A program made the translations under genes and the position numbers. This document shows positions 37,230 to 49,539 of a stretch of DNA of 64,000 nucleotides, one piece after another. The DNA is taken from contig QNGE01003322.1 of the NCBI GenBank assembly GCA_008508345.1, positions 23,496-87,495 of the forward strand, in the 5' to 3' direction. The notes under the pieces were generated by a model. That model made no database searches. It was not told the origin of the DNA and worked only from the letters and a program-made list of their open reading frames with translations. The stretch comes from Paragonimus westermani. Taxonomy: Eukaryota > Platyhelminthes > Trematoda > Plagiorchiida > Troglotrematidae. Position 1 is the first letter of the stretch. Every line of letters begins with the position of its first letter.

Positions 37230-37399
37230 GAAAATCGACGCAAAATTTCATCTTGCATTTCTGACGGTACCATGTCTAGGTTGCACTCCAACTTCAATCA
37301 TGGGAGACCTTAACCAGCAGAAACTAGATTTCATGAGTAACTTAAATAAGGTTGAAACATTCTCTTCCGTCTTCCAACTATTTGATAGGATAACGAAAG
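37230..37399 (+). CDS. candidate internal exon, unknown product
   Basis: A good acceptor (TGTCTTCTGCATGCAG, ending at 37229) and a good donor (ACGAAAG|GTAATC at 37399/37400) enclose 170 bases that are open in one frame, entered in phase 2 and left in phase 1. The peptide includes KIDAKFHLAFLTVPCLGC and KVETFSSVFQLFDRITK. A short IMGDLN segment recalls LINE endonucleases, but no other endonuclease motif is present. The product is not recognised. Two fitting splice sites make this one of the better exon candidates. Confidence 0.35.
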
Positions 37400-37997
37400 G
37401 TAATCTATTTTTGCACGTCTAGAATAATACTTGAAGGTCAGTTGGTCGGAAACAATTTTTTCTGTATCTAAATGATCACTAACGAGGCTGACATGATCGC
37501 CAATCCAAAAGTCACAACTCCACTTGGTCGTTGCGATTTTTGTACCGTTGAATGTAGTTGCTCTTATTTAACTAGATGAGTTATTCCTCAAAGTTTGCGT
37601 CTAAAACCTTACAGTAAATCAATAGAGCCAAAAATGAACAAACTTGGATGATCTAGCTTCATCTCTCACCCCTAACTCATCGTCGGGGAAATCTCCGATG
37701 CCGTTAAAACATGTTCCAGTAGTTTGCCTGATTCAGTAAAAAACCGCATTGCTTAGAACTAGGGTTAAACATCCAATTTCACTGAAGCGTTCAGCAAGGA
37801 GAACATACTGACTGAAACGGGCGGAGCTTACGTTCGCTGAGCACATCGTGTAGTGCAGTGATTTTTTTATCATAAGAGATTTTTGGTTTTACAATCAACG
37901 TGGTCTTACATACAATCTGACGGCTAGCTCCAGGCTTTTTTCTAAGGAAGTCCTAACACACTAGAAGTGGATGAATCTTAAAGAACAGTGAACATAC

Positions 37998-38204
37998 TTA
38001 GTCACAGTTGAATCGTTTTGGAGTTTCAAAATCCCACTCGATTACTGCACAGCTGACAGACGGGCTGCACAGAACCTTTCCTGACCACCTTGTCAGTTCA
38101 AAACCGCATTCACTAAATGGCGATTCGCTAAGTCGGTCTGTCAAATTATTTACCATAAACTTTTCCCATACCTCCGCAAACCATCTAGAACGATTCTCCA
38201 CCGA
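37998..38204 (-). CDS. candidate terminal exon, unknown product
   Basis: On the minus strand a strong acceptor (CTTCTGTTTTCACTAAATTAG) ends at 38205. It is followed directly in frame by 68 codons ending with TAA at 37998-38000. The peptide looks coding, with four Trp and five Cys (segments NRSRWFAEVWEKFMVNNLTD and FELTRWSGKVLCSPSVSC). A GTATGT donor-like site follows the stop directly, so a differently phased internal exon is an alternative. No domain is recognised. Confidence 0.32.
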   Translation of the reverse strand, partial: SVENRSRWFAEVWEKFMVNNLTDRLSESPFSECGFELTRWSGKVLCSPSVSCAVIEWDFETPKRFNCD

Positions 38205-39778
38205 CTAATTTAGTGAAAACAGAAGCAACTATCCATAGCCCTTCTGTAACAACTTCTGCACTTATAAACAATGGGTGACAATAACCACAAGACTGCATGT
38301 ATGCGTCCAGTGAGTTATGAACGTTGAGCACTTGAGATAGCTTGCGTTACGGGAATTGGACCGTTTAGAAAATTGAAGGAAAGTGAACGAATATGAATCA
38401 AAGTTGGTGTGGCAAAAGCTGACGGCTAATATACATGAAAGTATCGTATGCGGAAACTCAATGATGACGGAAGCTCGTTAATGGTTTATGTACTTTTCGG
38501 TTTCTATGTGGATGAGCACTACAACTCCATTTCCGTGTGTATAATAGGTTGAAACGTGAAAAATATACCGTCCGTTAGACGCTAGTATCAATGACTCTCG
38601 TTTCACCCATTACGCTGGAGAGTAGGAACATTGTTGACCAAGTACATGACAGAAAAAAATATAGTATAATTTGAAGACGGAAGATAGATATGGTTGGTGG
38701 TGAGCCAGTCATAGATATAGAACAACGAAGAACAATATCGCACCAATGAGAAACAAGGGTTTCCCCAACAATCATACTAGTACAGTTTATACCTGGGATT
38801 TTGTACAGGAAATCCGGCCTACTTACGTAATCCTGTTTAGCATATAGTGAAACTCTCATCCGTGATAGTTTAGATATCTATCGCTGAAAGCGATGCAGTG
38901 GAAAACAGTGGAGAAATTCGACTGACATAGGTTGAAATCTCATACTCTCGTTGACGTTTTAGTCAGTCTCACAAAGTAGAAAGTAAAATGTTAGAGGTAA
39001 AACTGAAAATTTGGACTTTTGTTGTCGGGACCGGCATTACATCTAGTAGCATTCCAGTTAGCCGATAGCGTAGACAGAAGAATGTATATATGACATATTC
39101 TGATGCCTTGACGTGAGTGTCAGGCAAGTGTCCCGTTTTGATCGACAAAGTTTTATTGACTAGAACCTCGATCCCTCAAGTATCAGCCATGTCATTTAGG
39201 CCATTGTGGACCAGCCAGATAAAAAGCAATGATGATCACAAGTTTGTATGACACATTGCTGACGTCATAGTTGGGCTGAGCACTAAGACATGAATCTCTG
39301 AGTATACGGTAAAACTATATTCACAGTTGCAGCAGTGTTGTCTTCCAAATACGAGAGAATAGGGCAGAAAGATACTTTAGAAACAAGAGCGTTACGATTG
39401 CTTAACGATCTAGTATTCTGTACGATCAAAAACCTCACACACATTCTCAAACGCTTGAGGTAGCTTACGATACATCCATCACGTGCAGCAGTAAACAGAG
39501 CGAGTCATCAGTGTCTAGTTACTGTTTCCACTGGCTTAGTTTGCTCCCTACTGTCAAGCACGTCAGACCTTTGGGTCGTTGGCTCCAGGTAGGGTCTCCC
39601 TCAAAAAACCTGTTTCTTTACGTTCCATGGATCAAACTGTTCAATCCAGCCTGAGATCCCTTAAGTCGATGTGGAGCACGTGAGAGGATACAAGACATTG
39701 TCCACTGAGACACGGACTGTGCTCACGTCATTAGATGGATGCGGCATCGGAAGGCCGAAATGCCGCATCTCACTAATC

Positions 39779-40267
39779 ACCAAGGAACTGAGCCGGTAGG
39801 ACATTGACGTGGCAGGCTTGAGTAGGATTAGCTTGCAGGCGAAGGTAAGTTTGAAGAAGCAGGTGCCAGATACATATTTCGTTGGACAGGGTACCGGCAG
39901 ACAATACCCACCAGCACGGTATCCGTTTCACCACAGTTGGTCGTTTCAACGCCTTGATGATAGTGAAACGGATGGCATCAGCCTTCGAATCATGCCTACG
40001 CATCTGAGATTTGGTAGAGGGAAGCTAACCACACGTGTCATCATTTACGACCCAACTGCCTGTCACACCCATTACACAAAGGACATGTTTCACGATGAAC
40101 TGTCCGTTACAGTCCGCTCAACAGCGGTGGGTGAACGGCCGGTTTTCCTGGGTGCCGTCAGCAAACTTGGCCAGGAGTCTTCGGATCCCACGGAATTGGG
40201 GCAATTAGTAAGAAGGATGACCGTCTACTCCACGAGCTGGATGCTACAATCACACGATTCCAGCTGA
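39779..40267 (+). pseudogene. LINE endonuclease domain, degraded
   Basis: TKELSR, a TAG stop (39797-39799), then DIDVAGLS match the start region of LINE endonucleases (xxELxRYxIDIAALSE). The frame then stays open for 152 codons. YDPTACHTHYTKDMFHDEL matches the QCYAPTNDAxxxxKDxFYxQL block, and RPVFLGAVSKLG sits where active enzymes have a GDLNAKxG-type motif. The catalytic Asp is replaced by Ala and the Asn by Ser, so the nuclease should be dead. In a live element this domain nicks the target DNA to prime reverse transcription. Confidence 0.7.
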
Positions 40268-40585
40268 AAACGAACAGCATCACAATGTGGAATTACCCAC
40301 GAAGCGGCCATCAACTTTCGATCGATTGCGTGATCGTGTGATAGCGTGACAGTCCAGAAGTGGTTATCACGCAAGTAATAAGCAAAGTTGAGTGTCAGCA
40401 CAGATCGTAGACTTGTTAGGACTGAATCGTTTGTTCATGTCTGTAAACGTGTTTACTCATGAGCATTCACACAGCGGTACAAACTGTATGTCAATTGGCT
40501 GTAAAACTCAAAGACGAGGACTACTTCCCAACCCACAGTTGTTGCCTATCCCGAAGACTACCCCGTTTACGCTACCCCCAAGGGT

Positions 40586-40900
40586 ATGTGGCAACAACTC
40601 AAGGAACAGGTCACTGCAGGAGTCATCGAACCGGTGGCTATCCAGCGTCAGAAAGGACGGAATTGGTTTGACAACAAAAATGCGGCTACCCTCAACATGA
40701 TAGGAGAGAATAATGCAGCTTGCACTGCTTGAACCCGGATAGAGGAGTAAAAAGGGTAACATTCAGAAATGTTTGCTGACAACTCACCAAACGGCTTCAC
40801 AGGACCGAAGACGACCGGTGAAGGTGGACTGATGCAGGACTACGCCGATTACTAACAACACAAGGAGATGTACAATTTGCTGAGCGCGATTTTTGGTCCA
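40586..40900 (+). pseudogene. LINE linker between endonuclease and RT
   Basis: MWQQLKEQVTAGVIEPVAIQ followed by RQKGRNWFDNKNAATLN matches the RWxxLKxxVxxAAxExLG ... xNWFDENNAAI linker of RTE-like elements. After a frame change, DYADY, a stop and LLSAIFGP match the YADRNExKxFYxALKAVYGP segment just before the RT. The first part can be mistaken for the N-terminus of a Gypsy RT, but the WFD...NAA motif and its position settle it as a LINE. Confidence 0.65.
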
Positions 40901-41299
40901 TTTATCTAGTCAACTAAGCCAGTGACTGACGGCGTGTCTGGCATTTCGTACATTCAACCGAGGAATGTCATGAAGTTCTGACGCAAGCAGTTTTGTAGCC
41001 TATAAAAACGGTCCAGCTACATTTGACTGGAAGAGTGTGAATAACCTATTACAGCAAAATTTCAGGGCTTCACTTACTTACGCCTTAGATTTGGCAGAGA
41101 TGCACACAGCTATTTTGCGACTGCGAAACTACAAGGCTGGCTTGAAAGGAGGTTGTCAGGGAAACTTCTGTAGAACGATGATCCAGGTTTTTAGAATGCT
41201 TTTCTTCAGCTAATTTACTCTACCTAGAAGCAAAAATCTGTTCCTCAGTGCGGAAGTTTAAGAGACCAATGTTCCTGAGCAGTAGTGTTGAGTTCGGGT

Positions 41300-42260
41300 G
41301 ACTCGCAATACGATCGACATAGTGCTTGGTACCCGACATATACAGCAGAACTGCCGTGAATACAACGATTCACTTTATGCTCTATTCGTGGATTGCACCG
41401 AAGCGCTTGATTCCATGAGCATAGAGCCATTGTAGACGGCGCTTATTAAGTTTGGATGTCCAGTTGACTGTGTCAATTTATTCAGTTTGTTGCGTTTGGG
41501 TGTGAATGTGAAGGTGCAGTCGTGTGAACTGACCACTGATGGCTTCGGTATTGTTACTAGTGTGAAGCAGACCTTTGCATCAGCTACATATCAAGTTAGT
41601 TTATATTTGATTGCAAAGCTCACGGCTGCTCTTCAGGACTCACAGGACGACGTTGAGGATGATGACCACACGGACGGCTTTTTGCTGTTGTCTACATACT
41701 TCGACGAATTTCAGGTTTTGTTTGCAGATAAAAGCGCACTATCTGGGTAAAACTAAGGTGGAATTCAGTGACCGGCTATGGCTTTTGCCACCGCCGCATC
41801 AGAGACGCTTTGGTTGTCAACATGCGGAGTACATTTTCTGTCGTTTAGCGTTCTGCTGGAGGAGCTTCAGTTTGTACATCTGAAATACGCATTGATGGAG
41901 GCACTGGATAACAGCTCAAGTTTGTGCCACATGAGTAGCAAACTGTCAACAGATCTGTCTACAAACCATGGGTTGTGAGCTCGTATGGAGAAGACTGAGG
42001 CTGCTCTCGGACCACTCAGAACAGAAGTGTGGAAGAACCACAACCCGAGGATGCGAACCATGCTACTTGTCTACCGCTCATTGGTGATGTCTGCGTTTTT
42101 GTATGGCATTGAAAATTTAACTCCGTATCCACTGAATGTACTGTGGGTAAACCGCTTTCATCTGCAATGTTTAAGACGCATTTTGGATGGTGGGAAGTGG
42201 TTTCGAACACTGTGGTGTTCTGTCAAGCATACACGGACGGGATTGAAACTATGTTGATGC
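41300..42260 (+). pseudogene. LINE reverse transcriptase, degraded
   Basis: RNTIDIVLGTRHIQQNCREY and FVDCTEALDS (Asp codon at 41391) match the GTIDMIFxxRQxQEKCREx and FxDLTKAFDS blocks. Following frames give KFGCP, then VTSVKQ for VTNGVKQGC, then SLYLIAKL for the LFSLYLxAML helix, and VLFADKSAL at 41718-41738 for the catalytic LLFADDAAL. The second catalytic Asp is Lys. Beyond 41985, KTEAALGPLRTEVWKNHN, YRSLVMSAFLYGIENLTPY and FHLQCLRRIL match the thumb region (AFGxLRxxVWxNH, YxAxVxxTLLYGxETW, FHLRCLRRIL). Several frameshifts and stops; inactive. Confidence 0.8.
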
Positions 42261-42269
42261 CCAGTCAGC

Positions 42270-42687
42270 TTTCTTGGCTAGGATCGGGACCGAATGGATT
42301 CCGAGGCGGCTGCACTACGGACACGTGAAAGCTGGTAAGCGGGATCCTAGTTGTCAAAAACGGAGATACCAGAATGTCATCCATATACGTCTTTCTCGTT
42401 GTGATATTGGTGTTGGGTGTTAGAAGTGTTCAATCTTTAATGGAACGGTCTGGAGGAAAATGATCCGAACAGCTGACTAGAGGTTCGGTGAGCGGCAGTT
42501 GTGGGGCTGCGAACTGAAGTGCGCTGTACGTGCAGGAACTATAGATCCCATAGGTTGTGTTTACATGCTTACACGATGTTCAGTTGAATGCAGCCAAGAA
42601 TTCGTTCAGCGTCTTAGATTGTTAGGTCATCAGTTCACCGCAGTTCACCGTCAGCGAAGAGACGGTGAGTACGTTAGACGCAGGTAG
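42270..42687 (+). pseudogene. LINE C-terminal domain with degenerate C2H2 finger
   Basis: QLSWLGSGPN matches the QLRWxGHVxRM motif. After a frame change, GKRDPSCQKRRYQNVI and LSRCDI match the GxRxxGxQKxRYKDxL and LxxCxI motifs, and TVWRKMIRTA matches the WRxxVRxA helix. The last open frame (42499-42687) ends with C-x3-C-x12-H-x5-H (Cys27, Cys31, His44, His50 of that frame), fitting the CxxCxRxFxxRIGLxGHxRTH finger seen at the end of flatworm LINEs. The extra residue between the cysteines is probably a decay product. Confidence 0.65.
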
Positions 42688-42699
42688 TTTATGCCCGTT

Positions 42700-45600
42700 G
42701 TATCTTTTTTCGTGTCTATCAACCATTGACCGGTATAGCATAATAATTCACTCATTCTACTTATCACGATCTTTGACTATCTCAATATCCTATCAGTTCT
42801 CTCGTTCAGCTTTCTTAGTGTATTTTGTGGTGGATGTCCTGCTTGTTTTTCGGTCAAATCTCACATTTCTTCTTGTTTTCTTTTCTTTTTAGGGCGTAAT
42901 GATATGTGCTCATATGATGGACTACTTCTTTTCTTATATAACTGATGAGTTTTCTGTCAGTTTAGATGTCACTGTTCAAGTCTATCTGATTAGTTTTCCG
43001 TACTGGCTACCTGGACCATAGGGTCTTCAATGTACGTCCCCCTTGGTCTTATCCATTCCGGTTTACAATGAGTACATGGTGTATGACATATCATTTATGT
43101 TGCCTGTTATGCGCAGCTGTACCTCGGCCTAAGTCATCCTGACAGGCTAACCGTGAAGTGGTATCAACAATCGTGCGAGTTTATGATCACGTCAGTCGTA
43201 GACAGAGCTCATTGCAGTCCGATTTCATGAACACTCTTGAAAAGAACCAACTTTCAGTGATGGTTATCGAACTTGAGCAAACTACCATAGCGGAGCAAAA
43301 CTGGGGATCGTATAGATTAAACCGTGCACATACATGAGTCAACAGCTAATTCGTTTGTCGTAGACATCATCATCAAGCATACTGAGCAAACAGTCAGGAA
43401 GGCCACCCGGGGGGTTAAACATGGAGTATTACAACTTGCTCAAAACGTTGTGTTATTCCCAATCTGTTTATCAATAACATGTTAACCACGACGCCCAAAC
43501 TATTCGACTTCATTCGTACTACATTTGGTGTGGATATCTTACAACTGATTGCTCCGAGGTTTTCCATTGTATCTGCGTTTTTTGTCGCATTTTCAAGACT
43601 TATGCAATTTTTGCACATGAGTGAATGTATTTATGCAAAGGTCAATCACCGAACTGTTCAGAAGAACTTAGATATACACGTAGCAAATAGATCCAAAACA
43701 CACTCTACCTACCTGTCAATAATGAGACGTTACGTATGTAAATGTATACACATATATATCTCCAACTGGTTACCACTAGGTAAATACAGTCCACTTAACT
43801 TCCAAAATTTGATGTGTCTGAGAGTCGATTATGTACGACAAACAGGTAAAGTAAGGAATATCTGAAAGGGAACCCTCTAAACCTGTCCAAATGCTATGCA
43901 CTTGTGTGGTATAGACAATTGTTCATAAAAGAAAATAAACTACTGGGTTTGAGCCCAAATCCGAAAGACTGTGAAAAGACCGCTGGCGATTTGGTTTCAT
44001 GTTGGACAAAATTAATTGTTCTAGGTCAGCCATTTGTATCAACAAGTTGATTGGAGCAGCTCTTTGGTGACCGTCTGTTGACGTTCACCATATCTACCCT
44101 AAAGCTGATGCGTAGATCTACCTCTGTGATCAGTAAAGTGTATTGCAAATTTGTTGTGACAATGAACAAGTCAGTGAGATGTGGACTGCCAAAACAGATG
44201 TTATCCTTTATTCTAAATGTTCCTTCCAACAATAATTTTACCAGGAGCAAGTGATGGTATTCTGAGACCGATCCGGAACGGGACTTCGTTCACCTTAAAA
44301 CACAGATGAAGTATTACATATCTGGGCGATATAAACTGACCCTTATCCGTCTCCGATCTGATATTTCATGTGACTTTTGCACGCAGTTAAACAAGTTTCA
44401 CTGATTTTATCTTCTCAACTTGGCTGAAGAATCCTGATCACATGAACACTGACTACAGCAAAATGATAAACTGACGAGGTTTTTCTTCAGAAGGTCAACC
44501 CTCATAAACACTACTCATGGACGAATATGGCTATTGGTTTGAACATGAAATTTTGAGTACGCTTAATAATAAGTCACACGACCAATAGCCGGTTTTGTTA
44601 TCTCAGACAAACTTGGACCGGAGTACAAACCTCTCTGGTATTAGAAGTATGCACCACCTTTGAGATTCAGCCAGAGCGAAGTTCGACTCTTGACTCTTTC
44701 CAAAAACAGGTAATCTTAAAGTCTGTTTAGATCAATGGACTGCAATCAGTTCTGAGTGATGTTCATTTCAATCCTTTTCCGGTTGCTCAATTCAGTGAAA
44801 CCATCTCGTTTCAATACGACTCGTTTGTCATAAATGCCCGTACTAAAGAGGTAAATTATCTTTGACAAACACTCTCAGTGGTGTGAACTAAAAGGACATT
44901 GAACCCATGCTACATGTTTTGCAGGTGGGAGAGTATGATGTGCGGGCATGTGAACCATGACGGTGACTACTATTCAGCCATGATGTGGTTGGACTGAACA
45001 ACCAAACCACTGTCAATATCCTGCATTTTTCTACACCCGATGAACCTAATACTAAGCCATTTTGTATGTTTTGGGACTTTGGTCACTGTATAGACATGAA
45101 TTTGCTTAGTAGAATATCTCCTATAATGACAGAATGAGTACACTGCGCTCCATCAAGGAAAAGCAACTTCTCATCCGGTAGCTATGACAGCTTGAGACAT
45201 AGTACTTGACTGTCTGGTGCCCCGATAACAACGAATAATGGTTTTTTCAAAAAGGCGATCACTAAAATGTAGCTGCTTGTCCTCTCTACGTAAATATCAC
45301 ATACTGACGTTTTTCAGTGAACAAAACTGCGGGGTTTATTGCGGGAAGTGATTTCAACTAATCCGTTAACTTTGTCTTATCGTTTCTCTTGTAATAAGTT
45401 GTACAATTTGGTTTGTCGGTACATGTTACAATTATGAAGGTAAATTCCTGAAATGAGTCCCTTTAATCGTAGGGCAACAGATCGGATGATTTAGCTGTCG
45501 TTAGTGTCCACACGAGAAACGTACGTTTTCTATATGGATCTCTAAACACCTTGTTAGCATCCCTGAAAGAGTTAAAGTAGTCCACTACCACATGAAGGAA

Positions 45601-47500
45601 CAAATTCCATAGTAACCTTCCTCAGGTGGTCATCCAATGTGTCCTGAAAGCAGGCGGTTGTTCCAGTCTGCGGGAAAATTGTAATGCAAAAACAACTATT
45701 CGAGTTGGTGGTCCGTGAACTGACAGATATGCGCAGGCAGCACTCCTCAAAATTTGCCTATGGAATCGGTAATGTTCGTTCAGATGGACCCCATCTTGTA
45801 AATTGGGTTTTCCACGAGAGACAATTGCTGTTTGTGTGTGCACATATGCCTATGATTCTTTCTCCCATAGTTTCACACTCCATACTAGAAGAATGCACCG
45901 CATAAATGCTGGATTACCAAAATGGTTATTAATGTTTTAAAACTCAATTGGCTATGACATTAGCTATGCATACAATGGCTCATACAGCGAGCGGTTGCAC
46001 TCAGTAACATCGAGAGAATCACGCTAAACAGGGCCAGATAAAATTTGCAATAGAGTGTACTCCAATTTTACGCAATAGCTAACCGTTGAAACGGAGCGCA
46101 TAGGATTGCTGAAGTTTAATAAAAGAACTGTTACTTGGTTGTAAGTAAAATATACTTTTGCGGATACCACATCCAAAGATGCACGATTATTCCAGACTTT
46201 CACACAGAAACAGTCCAACCAAAATGACAGCTGACTTTGTGGAGACACTAAACAGGACCCCTTTGCAACATTTCACATTGTGGGGGGGCTTAGTACCTTT
46301 TTTGAAGTTTCATGCAATCCGCAAAATCACTTGGTTAACGTGGGAATGTAACCGTGATGTACCAGGTGTGTACTTCTTCGGGTGGAAAAAGACCGGGAAT
46401 CAATAATGGATTGGATGAGGTGGTCACGTAAGTGATAATGTTAGTTGATGTCAAAAACGCTGGGTGGATGAATCGAGATAAAGTTTGAACGAGTGGGATA
46501 GAAAAGTCTGTGTGTGGAGCTCCACTAGTCAGCCGGCTTAGATAGAGTCAGCACACTCTCCGCAGACTTCTATCGGCTATCCGGAAGTATGTTTTGTTCT
46601 ATAAAGAGTTTCAGGTTGTGCGTGCATGTTAGAGGCGACCATACCACCGTCATACCGTCTAATCCATTATCATTCCTCAGTCCTCCTCCCTCAGACCAGG
46701 TACATGCACAGGAAACCATGCTTGTATTCTCATGCTAGTCAAACGTTTTTGCGAAGTGTGTAAACCTTTCTAGAAATATTCTGAGCCCGCCCACAGTGAG
46801 CGGAATTTTAAGTAAGATAGTGTGTGCCTGAGGTGAGAAAAAAATGTTAGGAACTGCAATTTTCCAGCTGGGTAACACAACAGTCAGTAGGTCCTGGACA
46901 TCAAGGTTGTGAATTAGTGTGCTGAAGTGGTAAGGGTGCAATCGAGATATCAAGCTTAAGAAAAAATGAGGATTAATTGATTGGTATGAATATTAAACTG
47001 TGACAGTTTTCGGTCAGTCTGTATAGTTGAGAAGTACTCTGAAAGAAGGACAGAGTACCAGGAAGTTCGTTGTTATCTCAGCATTCACAAAGATATATCA
47101 AAATAATGTAGCAAAGAATTAGGTAAAACCTCAAGCTTAGGACAAACATCAGACATCTCCGGCTTATTGGTACTTAAGACAAACATGATACGGCACAAGA
47201 CTGGGCACTTTACAGCATAGTTATCAGCAGCTAGTTGGAGCAGAGACTTTAAGAGTCAATGTCAAAAATAATAAATCGACGAAACCGGTCAGAGCAAAAT
47301 TCGACTTTCTTGAAATTTTGTCGACCACGAATTCTAGAAGGTGTATTCGAGCACGGTTATCCGGGAAGTTTCCTTAAGATGATCGTCAACGTCTCTCAAA
47401 CCTAATTTCAGAACAAATTATAAACAGTCAGTCAGATCGCATCTTGCCTGACAATTCTTCAATGTCACATGTAAAAGTGATCAACAGACGAAATAACTGA
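42700..47500. other. unassigned sequence
   Basis: No gene or element recognised after the LINE. Unassigned plus-strand frames occur at 43479-43865 (128 codons, hydrophobic start), 45684-45905 and 46158-46406; none has a recognised motif. A T-rich stretch at 42700-42900 directly follows the LINE and could be 3' UTR or flank. Confidence 0.4.
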
Positions 47501-47524
47501 CTATTTACAATTTGATTCGATGTT

Positions 47525-47818
47525 ATGGGTAGTCAGTCAGTCTGGGGTATTTGTTTTCTACTGAAGTCTGTCTCCGGTCCAACCCCTCTTTTTGAATCGT
47601 TAAACTGGGATGAATTTTGCGGTTTGGATTTTATTGGTTTAGCAAACGCATCGCAAATGGGATATCTGAACGATATCACTGAGCAGAAAAGAAAGCATGA
47701 AGCAAAAGAGGTCATCCTATCAAATTTAATTACACGCCCTAATCCTGACGTCTTCCCGGCAAATGTTCGAATCACTCTTTCCCTGTACCGGCTGCAACTG
47801 ACAGCAGTAGCCAATTAG
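47525..47818 (+). other. 97-codon ORF, unrecognised
   Basis: A plus-strand frame from ATG at 47525 to TAG at 47816-47818. The peptide looks coding (SGPTPLFESLNWDEF, LANASQMGYLNDITEQKRK, LITRPNPDVFPANVR) but has no recognised domain. The minus strand is open over almost the same bases, which lowers its weight. No clear donor site; a last coding exon is possible. Confidence 0.25.
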
Positions 47819-48889
47819 GCTTTGTTCTTCAGTTTGTGCATGCCATGAAAAAGAGGTCAATTTTGTGAAATTTAGCACAAACTTGCAGTCGGCGAACATT
47901 ATTTTTTTAATCACATTTTGACTGTTGTCTATCACATACAATTAGGTAGTATGTAATTCTGTTTAGCATAAGACAGACAATACTCACAGCTGACTACATT
48001 TATCATAATCATGTTGACATTTTAGTCGACTGTTCTAAAAATTTAACGTACACAAATTCCTCGTCATTGTTCGCTTCGTACACGGACCGCGTTCAGTGAT
48101 ATGTGTTTATTGACAAACTGTGCACTATAAAAGAAAGTTCAACCAGGCAGTATCGTAAGAAATACTTTTTTGTTTTTCAAAAAGATTGCATCGTATTTTT
48201 CGAACTGCATGAAAATGTTGAAAAATAACCTTATATGAGTCAATATTTTTCTGTCCACAAATGACTAAACATTCCACAAATTAGTGCAAACGCTACACCG
48301 GACCAAAACGTCTTAAAAATGACGTATTAATGGCGTTTGCTAGGTTACTTTCCACTTAATCGTGAGTTTATATAAGAGAGGAGAAGATGTTTGTCTATGC
48401 TTAGTTGCTTAGGCGTTAGCCGAGGGAAACACTGAGCAAAAGCTTTAAAGGAAATGAGGACGGAGATAAATCACAAGAAATTTGGAAAACATTGCTCGGT
48501 GGTCGTCAAGTATGAGTCACTGAATGGCCCGAATAAATGCAAGCATACTTCCTGAGGCTATCACCGATAACAAACTTGAAAGCGTGCAACCAAAATTTTG
48601 CGGAGTTGGAGCAATTTAAGGTAATCAAGAACATCTTGTTAAATTTAATGAGTAAATACATATGGCAGAGAGAAACCAAATGATTAGTCAATACAGGTTT
48701 ACTATTTACCAAGACAAGCTTGTGCCTTCAATGTCACTTGTGTAACACTTTCAAGTTTACCACCTCTTTGCTAGAAATTGAGTAATTTTGCGAAGGTAGA
48801 TCGGTTTGAGAAGGTGAAACAAAAATCTAACAGTTTTGGCCGTCAACATCGAATTGTGGTGTCCAAATTAGGGTAATTCCTATTAGTAA

Positions 48890-49038
48890 TCAATAAATTA
48901 TGGTAACTGGAGGAGTATCACCCATAACTGGGTTTGTCTCAAAAATCGGTGAACTGTAGAACTCTTTTCTGCTTAGAACGGTGCAAGCGGGAAAAGTTGA
49001 ACGGAATGGGTTTCCGATGCTCTCCAGAATGAGTCTTA
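48890..49038 (-). CDS. candidate terminal exon, unknown product
   Basis: A textbook acceptor on the minus strand (ACTTTGCTTCTCCCTGCCAG, ending at 49039) opens a frame of about 50 codons to TGA at 48890. Peptide segments: RLILESIGNPFRSTFPACTV and VMGDTPPVTIIY at the end. Alternatively, the ATG at 49081 would start a 63-residue peptide with a hydrophobic, signal-like N-terminus. No domain is recognised and no poly(A) signal is obvious just downstream. Confidence 0.28.
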
Positions 49039-49539
49039 CTGGCAGGGAGAAGCAAAGTGTGAAAATACGGAATGCCGTCATGAATAGGTATATAACTGTT
49101 CACGGAGGCTATTTTTCAAGTTGTGAAGGCCGCAGTATATAGAAACAGTGTCTGCAAGAAACCCTAAAGAACTCAGTATCAAGCAAAAATTAAAGGCTGA
49201 TTGGTGAAAACCATCCATTCCTCTAATTACAAGAGGCAATGACAAATATTGTGGTTAGCGAAACATCACAGGTAACAGTAATCAGGTTGGAATAAGGACC
49301 ACCTACTTTATATAAACGGACAGGAGTGTTATCTTGTTACATGGTTGCTTTTGTACGCAAAACAGCAAACAAACCGGTGTTTTCTGTTTGTTGTGTCTAT
49401 TTTAACAACTCGTTATAGGTTGAGTGGACTGATATTGAATGCTGATCAAAGAGTAACAAACCAGTTCGACGGGGTTGAGAAATTTATCAAGACCCTTCGG
49501 CTTCAATCTCATTACGAAACCGACCGGTGAGTAACTACT

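Larger units (their letters stand above)
39779..42690 (+). mobile_element. RTE-like LINE, nearly full-length, inactive
   Basis: About 2.9 kb of plus-strand sequence carries, in the normal order, a decayed apurinic-type endonuclease, the linker, the reverse transcriptase and a C-terminal zinc finger of a flatworm RTE-like non-LTR retrotransposon. RTE elements are usually about 3.2 kb with one main ORF, so little is missing except the 5' end. The reading frame is broken by many stops and frameshifts, and catalytic residues are lost in both enzymes. No target-site duplication or 3' microsatellite tail was found, so the ends are uncertain. Parts are described separately. Confidence 0.8.

Noticed and set aside
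38575..38859. 94-codon minus-strand ORF as a gene
   Set aside because: No recognised motif or splice context, and composition resembles translated non-coding DNA.
40586..40720. N-terminus of a Ty3/Gypsy reverse transcriptase (LKEQVTAGVIEPV resembles the LxxLxxxGVIEPV motif)
   Set aside because: The next residues (NWFD...NAA) and the position between a LINE endonuclease and a LINE RT show it is the linker of the RTE-like element.
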